Assembly: GCF_037893015.1 (NCBI RefSeq)
Contig: NC_133666.1
Span: 619,242,974 to 619,306,973 of the forward strand
Direction of reading: 5' to 3'
From: Macrotis lagotis
Lineage: Eukaryota; Chordata; Mammalia; Peramelemorphia; Peramelidae
DNA: 64,000 bases
Notes under the pieces: generated by a model
What the model was told of the DNA's origin: nothing
Databases searched by the model: none
The model's input: only the letters and a program-made list of their open reading frames with translations
Translations under genes and position numbers: made by a program
Shown here: positions 52,520-63,256 of the stretch, in pieces
Position numbering within the stretch: the stretch's first letter is position 1
Layout: each line of letters starts with the position of its first letter

Positions 52520-52920
52520 CTCAAACTTAATCTATGTTAACACATTTTACAAATGTCCCATTTGGTCCTCACAACGACCTTGAGAGTGACATTATTGGGG
52601 CAGCTAGGTGATGTAGTGGATAAAGCACCGGCCCTGGAGTCAGTACCTGGGTTCAAATCCGGTCTCAGACACTTAATAATTACCTAGCCTTGTGGCCTTG
52701 GGCAAGCCACTTAACCCTGTTTGCCTTGCAAAAAACCTAAAAAACAAAAAAAAAAAGAAAAGAAAGTGACATTATCTCCATTTCTCAGATGGGGAATTTG
52801 AAGCAGATAGAAGTGAAGTGACTTGGCCACATGGTTGGTAGGTATCTGAAGCCAGATTTAAATTCAAGTCCTCTTGATTCCAAGTCCAACATTCTATCTA
52901 TTGCTTGACTAACTGCCTCA
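52520..52920 (-). repeat. MIR SINE interrupted by a younger SINE
   Basis: Reverse MIR: 'cccatttggtcctcacaacg' at left and 'catttctcagatggggaatt', 'cacatggttggtaggtatct', 'aagtcctcttgattccaag' at right; broken at 52597-52764 by an A-tailed SINE. Confidence 0.75.
52597..52764 (+). mobile_element. A-tailed tRNA-derived SINE inside a MIR
   Basis: 'ggggcagctaggtgatgtag' to an A-rich tail; 11-base duplication agtgacattat at 52585-52595 and 52765-52775. Confidence 0.94.
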
Positions 52921-53539
52921 AAATAAGAGTAATAATAGTTGTGCTGTACTTAATCTTGATCAGACCCTATCTGGGATATTAGATTCAGTTCAGACCCACA
53001 GATTTCAGGAAAGATAAAGAAATTAACTAAGGCATGTTCAGAAAATGATGACCAGTATGCTTAGGACCAGTTCAAGGAACTGGAGAATGTCATGTGTGAA
53101 GTTAAAGTTGCTCTACTTAGACTAAAGATACAAACTAGGAGAAATGAGTGGACACTTCAGAGCTAGATTTTGCCTCAAAGTACAGCTCATCTAGTTCAAT
53201 TCTCTTTTACAGAAAAGGAAACATAGGTCTGAGGTCCCATGACAAATAGCAAATGGAAGAGCCAGCATCTGAACACCCAGGTTACTGACCTTGGGTCTGA
53301 TTCTTTTCCCAAACTATTCTATAAACTTAAAGCAAATACTATAGGGCAAATTCTTGTTATAGGTAGAGTTGAAAGGGCCCTCAGAAATCACCTGATCCAA
53401 TCAGTGACATAATTTAAAAAGCTCAACTTTTGGAAGACACCCCACTTACGTAGAAAGTGAGAAACCCTCATTTCCTTTCTTTCCTTGCCCAAAGTAAGTT
53501 TTAGCTCCTACACAAAGCAGACAAACAAAGCGGAAGCAA

Positions 53540-54112
53540 TAAGACCCATTGAGCTTTATTAAGGTGATTTTTGCCTTGAAATTTCCTGAATGGAGCAGGC
53601 TAGAGCTGTAATCAGGCCAAGCCAACATAAAATCAATTGGTGCATAAACTTGGGGAGCTTTCTGTTTCCTGCCTGTTTGGAAAGGTCTTGGGGAAGCTGG
53701 GACTGAAATGGAAAGGGCTGAGCTACTATCCTTTTCCGTGAGACCCTTGGGAGGGATCCAAAATCCAAAATTCATTCTGCCCACATAAAATCTATGAGAG
53801 CAGGCTAGCAAGAGAGAAAGGGAAAGCAGCTGTCCCCTCAGTGTACATCCATACATATCCCAGGGTGGAGAGGATGTGCCTAAAAGCAGATCAACCTGGA
53901 GTCCTTTTGTGTGGAGAGGCAGGGAGTGATCAGGATACACATTCAAGGAAAGGGTCCTGTGCCCAGGGAAGAAAGATACCAGCTGGTTTGAGCACGGGGT
54001 TTCTGCCCACAGCTGAGAGGTCTCTCCCTTCCCCCACACTGTTAGCTCTTGCACCCTCCAGGGGAGGAGGAGCAGCAAGCCTGGGGAAGGAGATGACTGG
54101 TGCCCAGGATCC
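53540..54112 (-). other. PYCR3: PYCR3 3' UTR
   Basis: About 0.55 kb of non-repetitive sequence between stop codon and poly(A) signal. A 210-codon open frame (54078-53446) crosses it and runs past the signal; I treat it as chance. Confidence 0.75.
53565..53570 (-). terminator. PYCR3: PYCR3 poly(A) signal
   Basis: AATAAA on the minus strand, followed by a GU-rich element (TTTGTTTGTCTGCTTTGTGT) some 30 bases on, the classic arrangement for cleavage. Confidence 0.8.
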
Positions 54113-54295
54113 CTACTGCTTGTTCAGCTCCTGTGCCCGGCGGGTGGCAGCTTCCACGGCATTCATTGCAGCAGCCCGTAATCCACCCTGCTCCAAGGCA
54201 TGAAGCCCATAGATGGTGGTTCCCCCAGGGGTGCACACTTCAGATCGAAGCTGAGCAGGATGCTGTCCACTTTGTAAAAGCAATTTGGCTGCACC
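54113..54295 (-). CDS. PYCR3: PYCR3 last exon
   Basis: Acceptor CCTTACAG|GGTGCA; 60 codons and TAG at 54115-54113. Contains the P5CR family signature [20 protein letters not shown]. Confidence 0.95.
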   Translation of the reverse strand, partial: GAAKLLLQSGQHPAQLRSEVCTPGGTTIYGLHALEQGGLRAAAMNAVEAATRRAQELNKQ

Positions 54296-57200
54296 CTGTA
54301 AGGAGAGGCCCCAGTTAAGAGTAATATGATAGGGAGACCCTGATTTGCCAACTCCACCAACAAAGTGATGAGCCAGCCACTGTTTTTCTTGATCTCCACT
54401 AACTTTTCTAATTACACCCTTATCACTTACAACTCAATTTAATTAAATACATTTGTTAAGTTTCTGGTATGTATAAGGAAGGTACCATGTTGTATATCAG
54501 GAGCTTCCCTCTCATCTGTTCACACTCAGTTTACTCTCTACTTTTTCCTTCTTTCTCCATTCTCAACATCTTGCCCATCTCCATTTGTCTGTAGCAGGGA
54601 CAAGGAATAACATATCACTCTTCTTGGGGCTATGAGCTACACCTTTTAAGATATTCCTTCCTTTTTTTTATTTCCAATCTTGTCAGGGGCCTAGAACTAT
54701 ATAGGGGACTTTCAGGTAAGAAAAAGGTGATATTGGCCAAGATCTGGACAAATTGCAAGAAGAAACTTACCAGAAGTGTTTGGGCTGCAATTTGGTGAGC
54801 CAGGCCACTTGGCATTCCCAATTTGATGGCACCTTCTGCCAGAGCTTCAGAGAACATACAAACCTATAAAGGGCCATGATAAGAACAGATGTTTATATAA
54901 ACCAAACATGTCAAAAACTTCAAATTCCAACCCAGATTAAGTTTAAGATCCTAGTGGCATGAGTCTATGAGTCATATGCCTGCCAAGGCCCACATGTCAA
55001 AGGGCCATCCTATGCATCAGATCAGGGGATTTAAAAGATCATTTAATATACATCAAAAGAGGAAGAAACCATGGCCCAGAGAGGTGATTTTTCCCCCCTT
55101 TTTCTCTGTATCCTTGGCACTTAGCACAGCACACAGAATATTTAATAAATGCTTATGATTGATTGCCAAATTTAATTCAGCAAACATTTATTAAATATCT
55201 ACTATGTCCCAGGCACTAGAAACAAATCAAACAGCCTCTTAAAGTTAGTATTCAACTTAATTCCACTTAATTTCCATGTTCTTTTAGCCAATAAGATTCA
55301 GACCCTCATCACAAACTAAGTAAGAACCTTAGAATTTTTGGAAAGAGATTGACTTCACAGTGTTAGATACTGCCAACAATCCCCCAAAGATAATCAGGAA
55401 CCAACTGGATCACAATGGGAAAATGGAAGATGGGCATAGTTCAACAGGGAGTTTGCATAAAAAAGTGGGCCCTCCACTATGGAAGGGGATTCTATTCCAT
55501 TATATACAGAAGGAAAGCCCTGTCTGTAGTCCAGATCCAGAATGAGATTAAATCCTGCCACTGGAAGGCAGTGTGGTTCAAAGGTCCTGGGATGCTACAG
55601 CACTCACATAGGCTACACCACTGCCACTGAGGCCTGTGTGGATGTTGATGTAGGCCTCTGGAACCTCCTCACACAAACCACAGACAGATAAGAGCTTTTG
55701 CAGGTATTCAGTTTCACATTTCTCGGCATGGCGTCCTCGAGCCATTACCACTGCACCCTCCTGGACTCTGCAAGGTAGATTAGGCATGATCCGAAGCACC
55801 CTTGATTTAGGGGGAAGCAGCTGAAAAGAAAAGAAAAGGATTACTAGAAGACAATGCTTCTAGTTAGAAGTGACCATAATAGATCACATTCTCTTAAAAC
55901 TCAGAGGTGGGGAACTTTTTTTTCTCCCAAGGGTCATCTGGATATTTATAACATCATTCATTTGATCAATTAATTCACCCCTAAAAAGTTGCTAACTAGA
56001 TATATTGAATTTCAAGTCCAGCTTGTGGTTGCCATGGCCCCAAGGGCCAAAGGTTCCCCTAGCCCCTCCTCTAATTTGACAAAGAATATCTTCTATTCTT
56101 TTTCCTACTAAGGCCTCTGTCTGGCTTCTGCCTAATGACCTACAGTGAGGAAAGCAAGCAATACTTTCCTAGATGGCCCGTTCCACTACTGGACAGTCTA
56201 GGAAGAAAAACAGCAACATTTCAAGATGACAGAATGGGATTATTCTAAATGACTTCTTCATCTGGAGACAGTGCATTAAGTTTCAAAACATAAATAACTT
56301 TCCTTTTTCTACTTCCCAAGCTGAGGTATAGCCCTACCCTATCTGGCATGAATTAAGAATAACTTTTCTTTCTTCCAGGCTGTAAATTCTGCTGCAATCA
56401 TTCATTTAAAGTCTTGCTATGATATATATAATACAGTATGTGACTCTCCCTTCTTTCTCCTTTGGTCTGGATAATTTATAATCCAATGATTGAACTTTGA
56501 GTTCTAAATGGGTTAAGTCAGGCGGTAGAGAGAGGGACTAAGGATAGAGTAGGATCTATCAGCAGCCAGTGGAGATATTGGGGTGGGGGGGAAGAGTTTA
56601 TTTCAGAGCTAAAGCCATTTCCAGAAGCCAAGGACAAGCCAAAGCATATGGCTATGTTCTTGAAGTTGAAAAACTGAAGAGAAAGAGTTATCTTGGGGAA
56701 AGAACACTTACCTTCTCCAGGGTGTGCAGAGAGACACCAGCAGCCACTGAGACAAGGACATGCTTCCTGGTGACAACAGGAGCAACCTCAGCCAGTACAA
56801 TAGGTAAGATGTGGGGTTTGGTAGCAAAAAAAACTATGTTGCAGTTCTGAAGTACTTCGATGTTGGAATGCGTTGTCTTACAGCCCAAATTCTGTGCCAA
56901 AGATGAAAACCAGTAAGTATTTCTGTGGTGCTTTTAGGTTCAAAAAATGCTTTATGTATATAGTAGGTAGGTGCTTACTACATTTTTATTTGATCTCATA
57001 TGAATTTGGCAACAACCCAGGGTGGTATTCTCAGTTTAAGGATGAGGAAAAAAGCTGAGAAAGATTATGTAATTTGGTCATGGTAACACAATGTTCATAA
57101 TGAGTGAATCCAGGTCTTCCTAACCCAGAACTCTTATCTACAACACAATACTGCCATACTAAAACAAAACAAAACAAGTTAACAAAGCAGGGGTCCCTAA

Positions 57201-57666
57201 CAGGTCAATTTCAATTGGTGGATTATGGGGTATGATTAAATTCACACACTCTGAGATCTTTACAATGGGTTGAGAGTAGAATTTCTGTTCCATTCCTTTC
57301 CATGATAAAAATTTCCAGTTGCCTCCTGCCCCCAATAAGACAGGAAACACCTTCAATTTTCAAGTATCCCAATGTCCCTGACATGACCACCAATAACAAA
57401 TTTCTCCCACTCACAAACCTGACTCAACTCTCCATTACAAGTCTTTATAATTGGAAGAGAAAAAAATATAGATGAAAATCAAAATCCCCAAGAAGCCTAT
57501 GTTTCTGCTTAGGAATGAGCTACAAGGGGACCAGATGACAGAAATCAAATGAAGCTAATCTCCTACTACTCCATCAACTTTCTCCAGGGTCCTTAACTCA
57601 CCTGAAAATGCCATAAGTTCTTGTCTGATGGAGCACTGGCCATTACGTTAGCAGCTTCCACTTTTC
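54113..57666 (-). CDS. PYCR3: PYCR3 (PYCRL), pyrroline-5-carboxylate reductase 3, first exon missing
   Basis: Five coding exons: 57666-57602, 56891-56712, 55820-55608, 54863-54771, 54295-54113; all GT/AG with matching phases, 244 residues visible. The human enzyme is about 274 residues, so roughly 30 at the N terminus (the GxGxMA dinucleotide loop) are absent. The enzyme reduces 1-pyrroline-5-carboxylate to proline using NAD(P)H, in the cytosol; PYCR3 is linked to the ornithine route. Visible: [19 protein letters not shown] of the Rossmann fold, [19 protein letters not shown], the helical-domain core [20 protein letters not shown] and the P5CR signature [20 protein letters not shown]. Ends ELNKQ. 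It differs from PYCR1/2 in its short C terminus. Confidence 0.95.
54771..54863 (-). CDS. PYCR3: PYCR3 exon 5
   Basis: Acceptor CTTTATAG|GTTTGT, donor CTTCTG|GTAAGT, 31 codons. Encodes [20 protein letters not shown] and [11 protein letters not shown]. Confidence 0.95.
55085..55240 (+). repeat. MIR/L2 3' tails
   Basis: 'ggcacttagcacagcacaca', 'ttaataaatgcttatgattg', then 'aacatttattaaatatctac', 'tgtcccaggcactagaaa'. In a PYCR3 intron. Confidence 0.5.
55608..55820 (-). CDS. PYCR3: PYCR3 exon 4
   Basis: Acceptor CTTTTCAG|CTGCTT, donor GCCTAT|GTGAGT, 71 codons. Covers [20 protein letters not shown] to [15 protein letters not shown], the start of the helical dimerisation and catalytic region. Confidence 0.95.
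56712..56891 (-). CDS. PYCR3: PYCR3 exon 3
   Basis: Acceptor TTGGCACAG|AATTTG, donor GAGAAG|GTAAGT, 60 codons in phase 0. Encodes [18 protein letters not shown] through [17 protein letters not shown]8 run encodes V-F-F and stays in frame. Confidence 0.95.
56925..57155 (-). repeat. MIR SINE
   Basis: 'aaaaaatgctttatgtatat', 'tttaaggatgaggaaaaaag', 'atccaggtcttcctaaccca'. In a PYCR3 intron. Confidence 0.6.
57602..57666 (-). CDS. PYCR3: PYCR3 exon 2
   Basis: Acceptor TATTCCAG|GAAAAG completes a Gly codon begun in the unseen first exon; donor TTTCAG|GTGAGT. Encodes (G)[21 protein letters not shown], 22 residues counting the split Gly. Confidence 0.93.
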
Positions 57667-58059
57667 CTGGAATAAATGACAGAGAAGAGGGTAGTGAGGC
57701 AGGGTGAGCTCTGCTGAGGGTCTCTAAAGCATTGTTGAGATGTTATCTCAGATTGGTGAGATAAAATGAACTCTGGACTACAAGTTTGAAGACTTGAATT
57801 TTGTTCAGGCTCAGTCAACTTACTGTCTTTAACTCAAGGCAAGCTTTCCCTTACTTGATTTTTTCCTTCTATTCAAAAACGAGAGAGTTGGGGAAAGCAT
57901 TTGTGAATGGTGAAGAAAGTGTAGAACCTAGGAAGCTTGAGTTCTACCTCTTGAAGTCACTAAACCTAAGTGTGTCCTTTCATCTGTAAAAAAGGGGGAA
58001 CTTGGAACACCTATCCTCACAAGTTTTTTGTGAAGCCCAAAAAGAGAAAATAGATGTTT

Positions 58060-58262
58060 AAAAGAAGATCTCTACATCCTATCTAAATGTGATTTTTAGT
58101 TATACATATATACCTATATCAGATTACTCACTGTCATGGGGAAGGGGGAGGGAAGGAAGGTAGGGAGAAAAATGTGGAACTGAAAATCTTGCAAAAAAAT
58201 GAATGTTGAAAACTATCTTTACATGTAGTTGGAAAAATAATTTAAAAAATAAAAATAAAAAT
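58060..58262 (+). mobile_element. LINE-1 3' tip
   Basis: 'tacctatatcagattactca', 'gggagggaaggaaggtaggg', 'gaatgttgaaaactatcttt', A/T-rich end. Only the last about 200 bases of an L1. Confidence 0.85.
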
Positions 58263-59047
58263 TATGTGATTTTGTCAAATGGGCAGGAGTAAAGCAACAC
58301 TGATTGGCTTAAAGTCAAGAAAAGTAATGATTAGCAAAATCCCTGTCATCATTCTGATTATGATGATAATATTTAGTTTTTTGTTGGGAGGAATGATTAA
58401 GCTTTGCAAAATATTTATCAAGTGTAAAATATTCTGAAAATGCTAAATAATCAACATTTATAGTTATAAATGATATATTTTTACCTTCTTTTTTCACTTT
58501 TAAAAATTCTGAACTTCACACCAAATAATAAAATAAGCATTTCTATACACAGTATAGAACAGAAGAGGGTTACACATATAACTGCATCTCTATTATGTAG
58601 AGTTTGATTTTATTTGTAAGTAATAAATTCTTTCAAAGCTTGTATGTGATTCCTCCATGGCTTTTGTTCTCTTATTTTTTCGGAGAGGGTGGATGAGGGG
58701 AAGAGGACTTTCTCTGTAGCTCACTCTCAGCTTGCCCATCTTTAACCATATTACCTTTCAACCTCTATCCTGATCAAGAACTGAGTGTTATTACTTTCCC
58801 ATATTATGGATAGCAATAATGGCTAGAATACTGTGTTTCAAGTCAAGAATAGGTTTCAAATTGCCTCTATAGTCTCCTACTTCTCTGAGGCTCAGGCCAA
58901 TTCCCTAAGACCTATGAAACTCCAAGTTCTTGCCACAGGGTCCTTTGTTTTTTTCTTTCTTCCAACGGGGGAAGGTGAAGGTAGGAGAAAGAAAAAAATA
59001 GTTAATAACTGAAAAATTAAAATTTAATTATACATTTAGAAAAAATA

Positions 59048-59214
59048 GGGGCGGCTAGGTGGTGTAGTGGATAAAGCACCGGCCTTGGAGTCAGGAGTAC
59101 CTGGGTTCAAATCCGGTCTCAGACAATAATTACCTAGCTGTGTGGCCTTGGGCAAGCCACTTAACTCCATTTGCCTTGCAAAAACCAAAAAGGAAAAAAA
59201 GAAAAAGAAAAAAT
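59048..59214 (+). mobile_element. A-tailed tRNA-derived SINE
   Basis: 'ggggcggctaggtggtgtag' to 'tttgccttgcaaaaaccaaa'; loses 'cactta' in the body. Flanks share agaaaaaata. Confidence 0.9.
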
Positions 59215-60229
59215 AGAAAAAAAGAAAAATAGCCCTTACTGGTACAATTTATCTTTAAAAAACATACTTTGGCCTAGGAAATCCATTCTAATCTTCATTT
59301 TATAGATGAAAGAGTTGAAATACAGATGAATAGAAGTGAACTGCCTAAGACCAATCCTGACAAGAGTATTCCAAGTTCTATAATTTGACCTTTTTCCTCA
59401 TTTCTCCATAAAATAAAAAGAATCTAAAGGTGCCCTAAATGATTTAAAAGAGGGCTCTTGCATCCTTTTATTTTGGACTACCAGTGATTTCATTGGGGGG
59501 AGGGAACTTCCAATATGGACCTCCTTCAGACTGAACTTCGGATTTGAATTTAAATGAGGAACTTAAAAAGTTTTAGCTGCTCAAAACAAGAGCTAAGTGA
59601 ACTGCCTAGGCTAGTATGTATCTGAATCATGACTTGAACCCAGGTCATTTTGAACCTGAGGTCAACTCTCTACACAACTCATTTTTTTTTAAAAAAAGGT
59701 CATTGAGATTATATGCTGTTATTTAACCATTTTTTTCCTCTCTCTAAAGAGATTCAGAATCTCTAAAAGGAAGATCATGATCATAAATTATATAAGTTAG
59801 TATTCTCCACCAAATCTGATTCTGTGCCGTGCAGATGCTTAGTACTAGAAACCATGCCATATAACAATAGGTAAGCTCAGCAATCTGGTATAGGTATGTA
59901 AGTCCTAGATTTAGGAGTCAGCTGTGTTGAAAGCCTGACTGAAATACACTAGCTTTGTGACCATGAGCAAGTCACTCTTTTTGGGTCCTGGTTTCCTAAT
60001 ATGTAAAATAAGAATTGTTGTGAGCAAAGCAAAGCACTTAAACCTTAAGCCATTGCAGAAATTATTATAGTCATCAGTTTGACTGAAGCTAGGTTAACAT
60101 TGCCTCAATTACTAATGCTTTTTCTCTGTGGGCAGCTGGGTGGTGCAATGAATAGTGTCAGGTCTATCACCACATAAGTCCTTTCCTTCAGAATATCTTA
60201 GGGTGGGGACTTCATCCTTATGGTCACAA

Positions 60230-60500
60230 TACATTTCAAAGATAAACAACTGTGCTCAACCTTGTCCCCAAGTCCTACAATTTCTTCTAAGTGAAACCTT
60301 TCCTGGCCTTCCCAGTTAGTACATTCTCTGACAAAATTACTTTGTTTTACACAGTTTCCATGTACCTATGTATGTATATGTTGTCATAAGCTCCTTGAGG
60401 GCAAGGTCTGTTTCACTTTTGTCTTTCAATCTAAGAAGCCCAGCACCAATGTCTGATTTAGCAGATTAACTGCCTATTGATGTTTGGTGACTGACTGTTA
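60230..60500 (+). repeat. L2 LINE 3' end
   Basis: 'cctttcctggccttcccag', 'ataagctccttgagggcaag', 'agaagcccagcaccaatg'. PYCR3 intron 1. Confidence 0.65.
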
Positions 60501-60949
60501 AGAGCAGACTAGCCTCATATAAAGAGAAAGGAACTGGCTTATTGAAAATAAGAAAAACTCCAGGATCCCATCACTAAATACAATACTGCCAACGGAGCTC
60601 AGATTTCTTTCCACCTCTACCAAATAAGGGTCATCTGATCCTTAAGGTTCAGAATAATAAGGCTGAAAAATGAAAGAAATCTATTCCAATTTTCCTTTGC
60701 CCTTTTTTTTTCCCTATTGAAGATATTGCCCAGCCAGGGATTACTCCTGCCATATGCTGTCATATCTTTTATTCGAATTTGCTGAACAAATCTGGAGAAA
60801 AATCACAAAATCATACTGTTCTATAATCTCAAATGGGCCTTCACTGCTGCTAAGCAATCTTTTTAAACCTTCATAATTAATTCACTATCCCACGAACAGC
60901 TTTTCCAATTTTTTTCATGCTTCCTCAAACCTCTCATGTTTTTCTTTCT

Positions 60950-62600
60950 CCCACTTTCTCAACTAAGAATCTTAGCTCATATATCAATGAAAAAAAAATG
61001 ACAATTCCCTCTTCTCCCCTGTTCTTGATCATACATCATTCAGATACCATCTGCCGCCATCTTCTTCACTTTTCTCTCATGTGAGATAGTCCTTCTGGCC
61101 AAGGCATACCCCTCTACCTACCCATCCTACCCCATCTTCTCCAGACTGCCCTATTATCCCCAAATCTTCAATCTTTATCTTTCATATTGGCACTAAACAT
61201 GCCCAGGCCTCCTGCACCATTCAAACCCTCAGTCTATTATAGCTAACTATTGTCCTCTATTTTTCCTTCCCTTTGTGGTTAAAGTCCTTATAAAAGCCTT
61301 CTTTGATAGGTGTCTCCACTTCCTTTTCCTTCATTCTCTTAACTCTGCAGTCTGGTTTTCAACCTCATCACTCAATGCAAATTGCTCTTTACAAAATTAC
61401 TAGTGATCTTTTAATTGTTCAATCCTCATCCTTCTCTGCAGTCTAATAAAATCATCCTCTTTTCCTTGATATTCTCTTCTATCTGGATTTTTGTGAAATT
61501 CTATACTGTTTTTATTACCTAGCAGACCAGACTATTCCTTTTCAATATTTTTTCCTGGATCAAGACCTTTAGGCCCTCTTCTCCCTTTATATTATTTCAC
61601 TTAATGATCTCATCAGTTCCCATGGTTTCAGTGAGTTATCTTCTTGTCAGCTCTAAACTCTCTATAACCTCTATTCTTAAATCTACAATTATGTATTAAA
61701 TATCTTAGACTGTGCTAATGACTAAAATTTTAAACTCAACAAATCCAAGACTTAACTCATCTTTCCACTCAAACCCTTCCCTCTCCCTAAATGCTCTATT
61801 ATTGACTATCATCATTTTTCCAGTCATTCGGACTTGCATCCTAGGTGCCATTCTCATGTCTTTCTCTTACTTCCTCACATCCAATCTGTTGTCAAAGTCT
61901 GTCATTTCTACCTTCTAACAACCCTTGTATATACTCCCTTCTCTTTCTGACACTGTCACCACCCTGGTGCAGGCAGGCCCTCATCACCTCACATCTAGAC
62001 TTTACCAATTGGTCTCACTACCTCAATCTTTTCCCATTCCAATATATCCTCCAATGAGCCGTCAAATTGATTTTCCTATTTTCCTAATCTGTTCAGTTAG
62101 CTCCAGTTGCTCCCTATTACTATCTCCAGAATCAAATATTTATCAATATAAAATCTTTTGTCTTACTTTCAAAGTCCTTTATAACTTAGTCCCTCTGTAC
62201 TTTTCTATTCTTATATCTTACTCCCTAGCTACGTAATTTTCAATCCAGGGATACTGCTCTCCTAGCTCTTCCTTGTATAAGACACTCCCATTTCAGTTTC
62301 ATTGAGTTTCTCTCCCTTCTCAACTCCATCTCCTAGCTACCCTGGGTTTCTTCAAATATCAGTTAAAGTTCTGCCTTCTGCAAGCCATCTTTCTCAGTCC
62401 TCAATCTTAGTGCATTTTCTCTAAGACTACCTGCAATTTTTCCTGCATATATCTTGTTGGTTTATAGTTGCTTGCATGCTGCCCCCATACTGGGAGCTCC
62501 TTGAAAGTAGTTTTTTTGCTGTATCCTCTGCTATATCCTCTAGTACTTAGCACAGCTCAAGGTACATAGCACCTTAACTGATGCTGATAAATTCCCAAAA
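60950..62600 (+). repeat. Long L2-type LINE fragment
   Basis: About 1.65 kb in L2 order: 'ttactagtgatcttttaatt', 'ttgatattctcttctatctg', 'caaatccaagacttaactca', 'aggtgccattctcatgtctt', 'ttctgcaagccatctttctc', 'actgggagctccttgaaagt', 'ctagtacttagcacagctca'. It covers the end of the reverse-transcriptase frame and the 3' UTR, with no intact frame. Confidence 0.7.
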
Positions 62601-62865
62601 TTTACTTCAAGGTAACAGTTATAGGAATCTTAAACAAGGAGACACTATCTTAAAACACAGCCATGGTTGATAGTCTAGAATTGAGCAACCATTTCACTAT
62701 CTCATTCTTGGATTTTTTTCTCTCAGGCTATGAGTTAAGAAAAAAAATGATTATCTTTCTCACAATGAAGATACTTTTTCACAAAAAACTGCTAGTCTGT
62801 CAATCACTTCAAATGGATAGGCAAAGAACAACATGTTCCTATTTGGGTCCAATAATCAATTCAGG

Positions 62866-62905
62866 GTAGGTAGATGGTGCAGTGGATAAGAGTACCAGAT
62901 CCTAG
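62866..62905 (+). repeat. SINE head fragment
   Basis: 'gtaggtagatggtgcagtgg' followed by 'ataagagtaccagatcc' only; the rest is missing and L1 sequence follows shortly. Confidence 0.6.
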
Positions 62906-62959
62906 CTAGAGTTAACAAGAGGTTTTTTTTTTCAATAAAATAAAAAGAACTTCTGCAAC

Positions 62960-63256
62960 AACATCCAGAAAAAAACTATGGAGTTTGAATGCAGAACATA
63001 CTATGTTCACTTTTTAAACTTTTTGTATTCTTTCTTTCTCATTTTTCCCCATTAGTTCCAATTCTTCTTTCACAATGTCTAATATGAAATATATTAAACA
63101 GGATTGTATGTGTACCACCTATATCAGATTGCTCATTGTCATGGGAGGGGGAAAAGGATGGGAAGGTTGTAGAAAAATGTCAAATTCAAAAGCTTGCAAA
63201 AGGATGAATGGTTAAAACTATCTTTGCATGCAACTGGGGAAAAAAAAAGAAAAGTT
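62960..63256 (+). mobile_element. LINE-1 3' end fragment
   Basis: 'aactatggagtttgaatgca', 'ccaattcttctttcacaatg', 'cctatatcagattgctcatt', 'gggagggggaaaaggatggg', 'aaaactatctttgcatgc', A tail. Confidence 0.85.

Larger units (their letters stand above)
41101..53539. other. TIGD5-PYCR3 intergenic region
   Basis: No coding exon recognised. Densely filled with SINEs: RTE-tailed copies (42.3, 45.1, 49.3 kb and the 44.3/44.5/50.8-kb type), A-tailed copies (51.5, 52.6 kb) and old MIRs. Confidence 0.7.
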
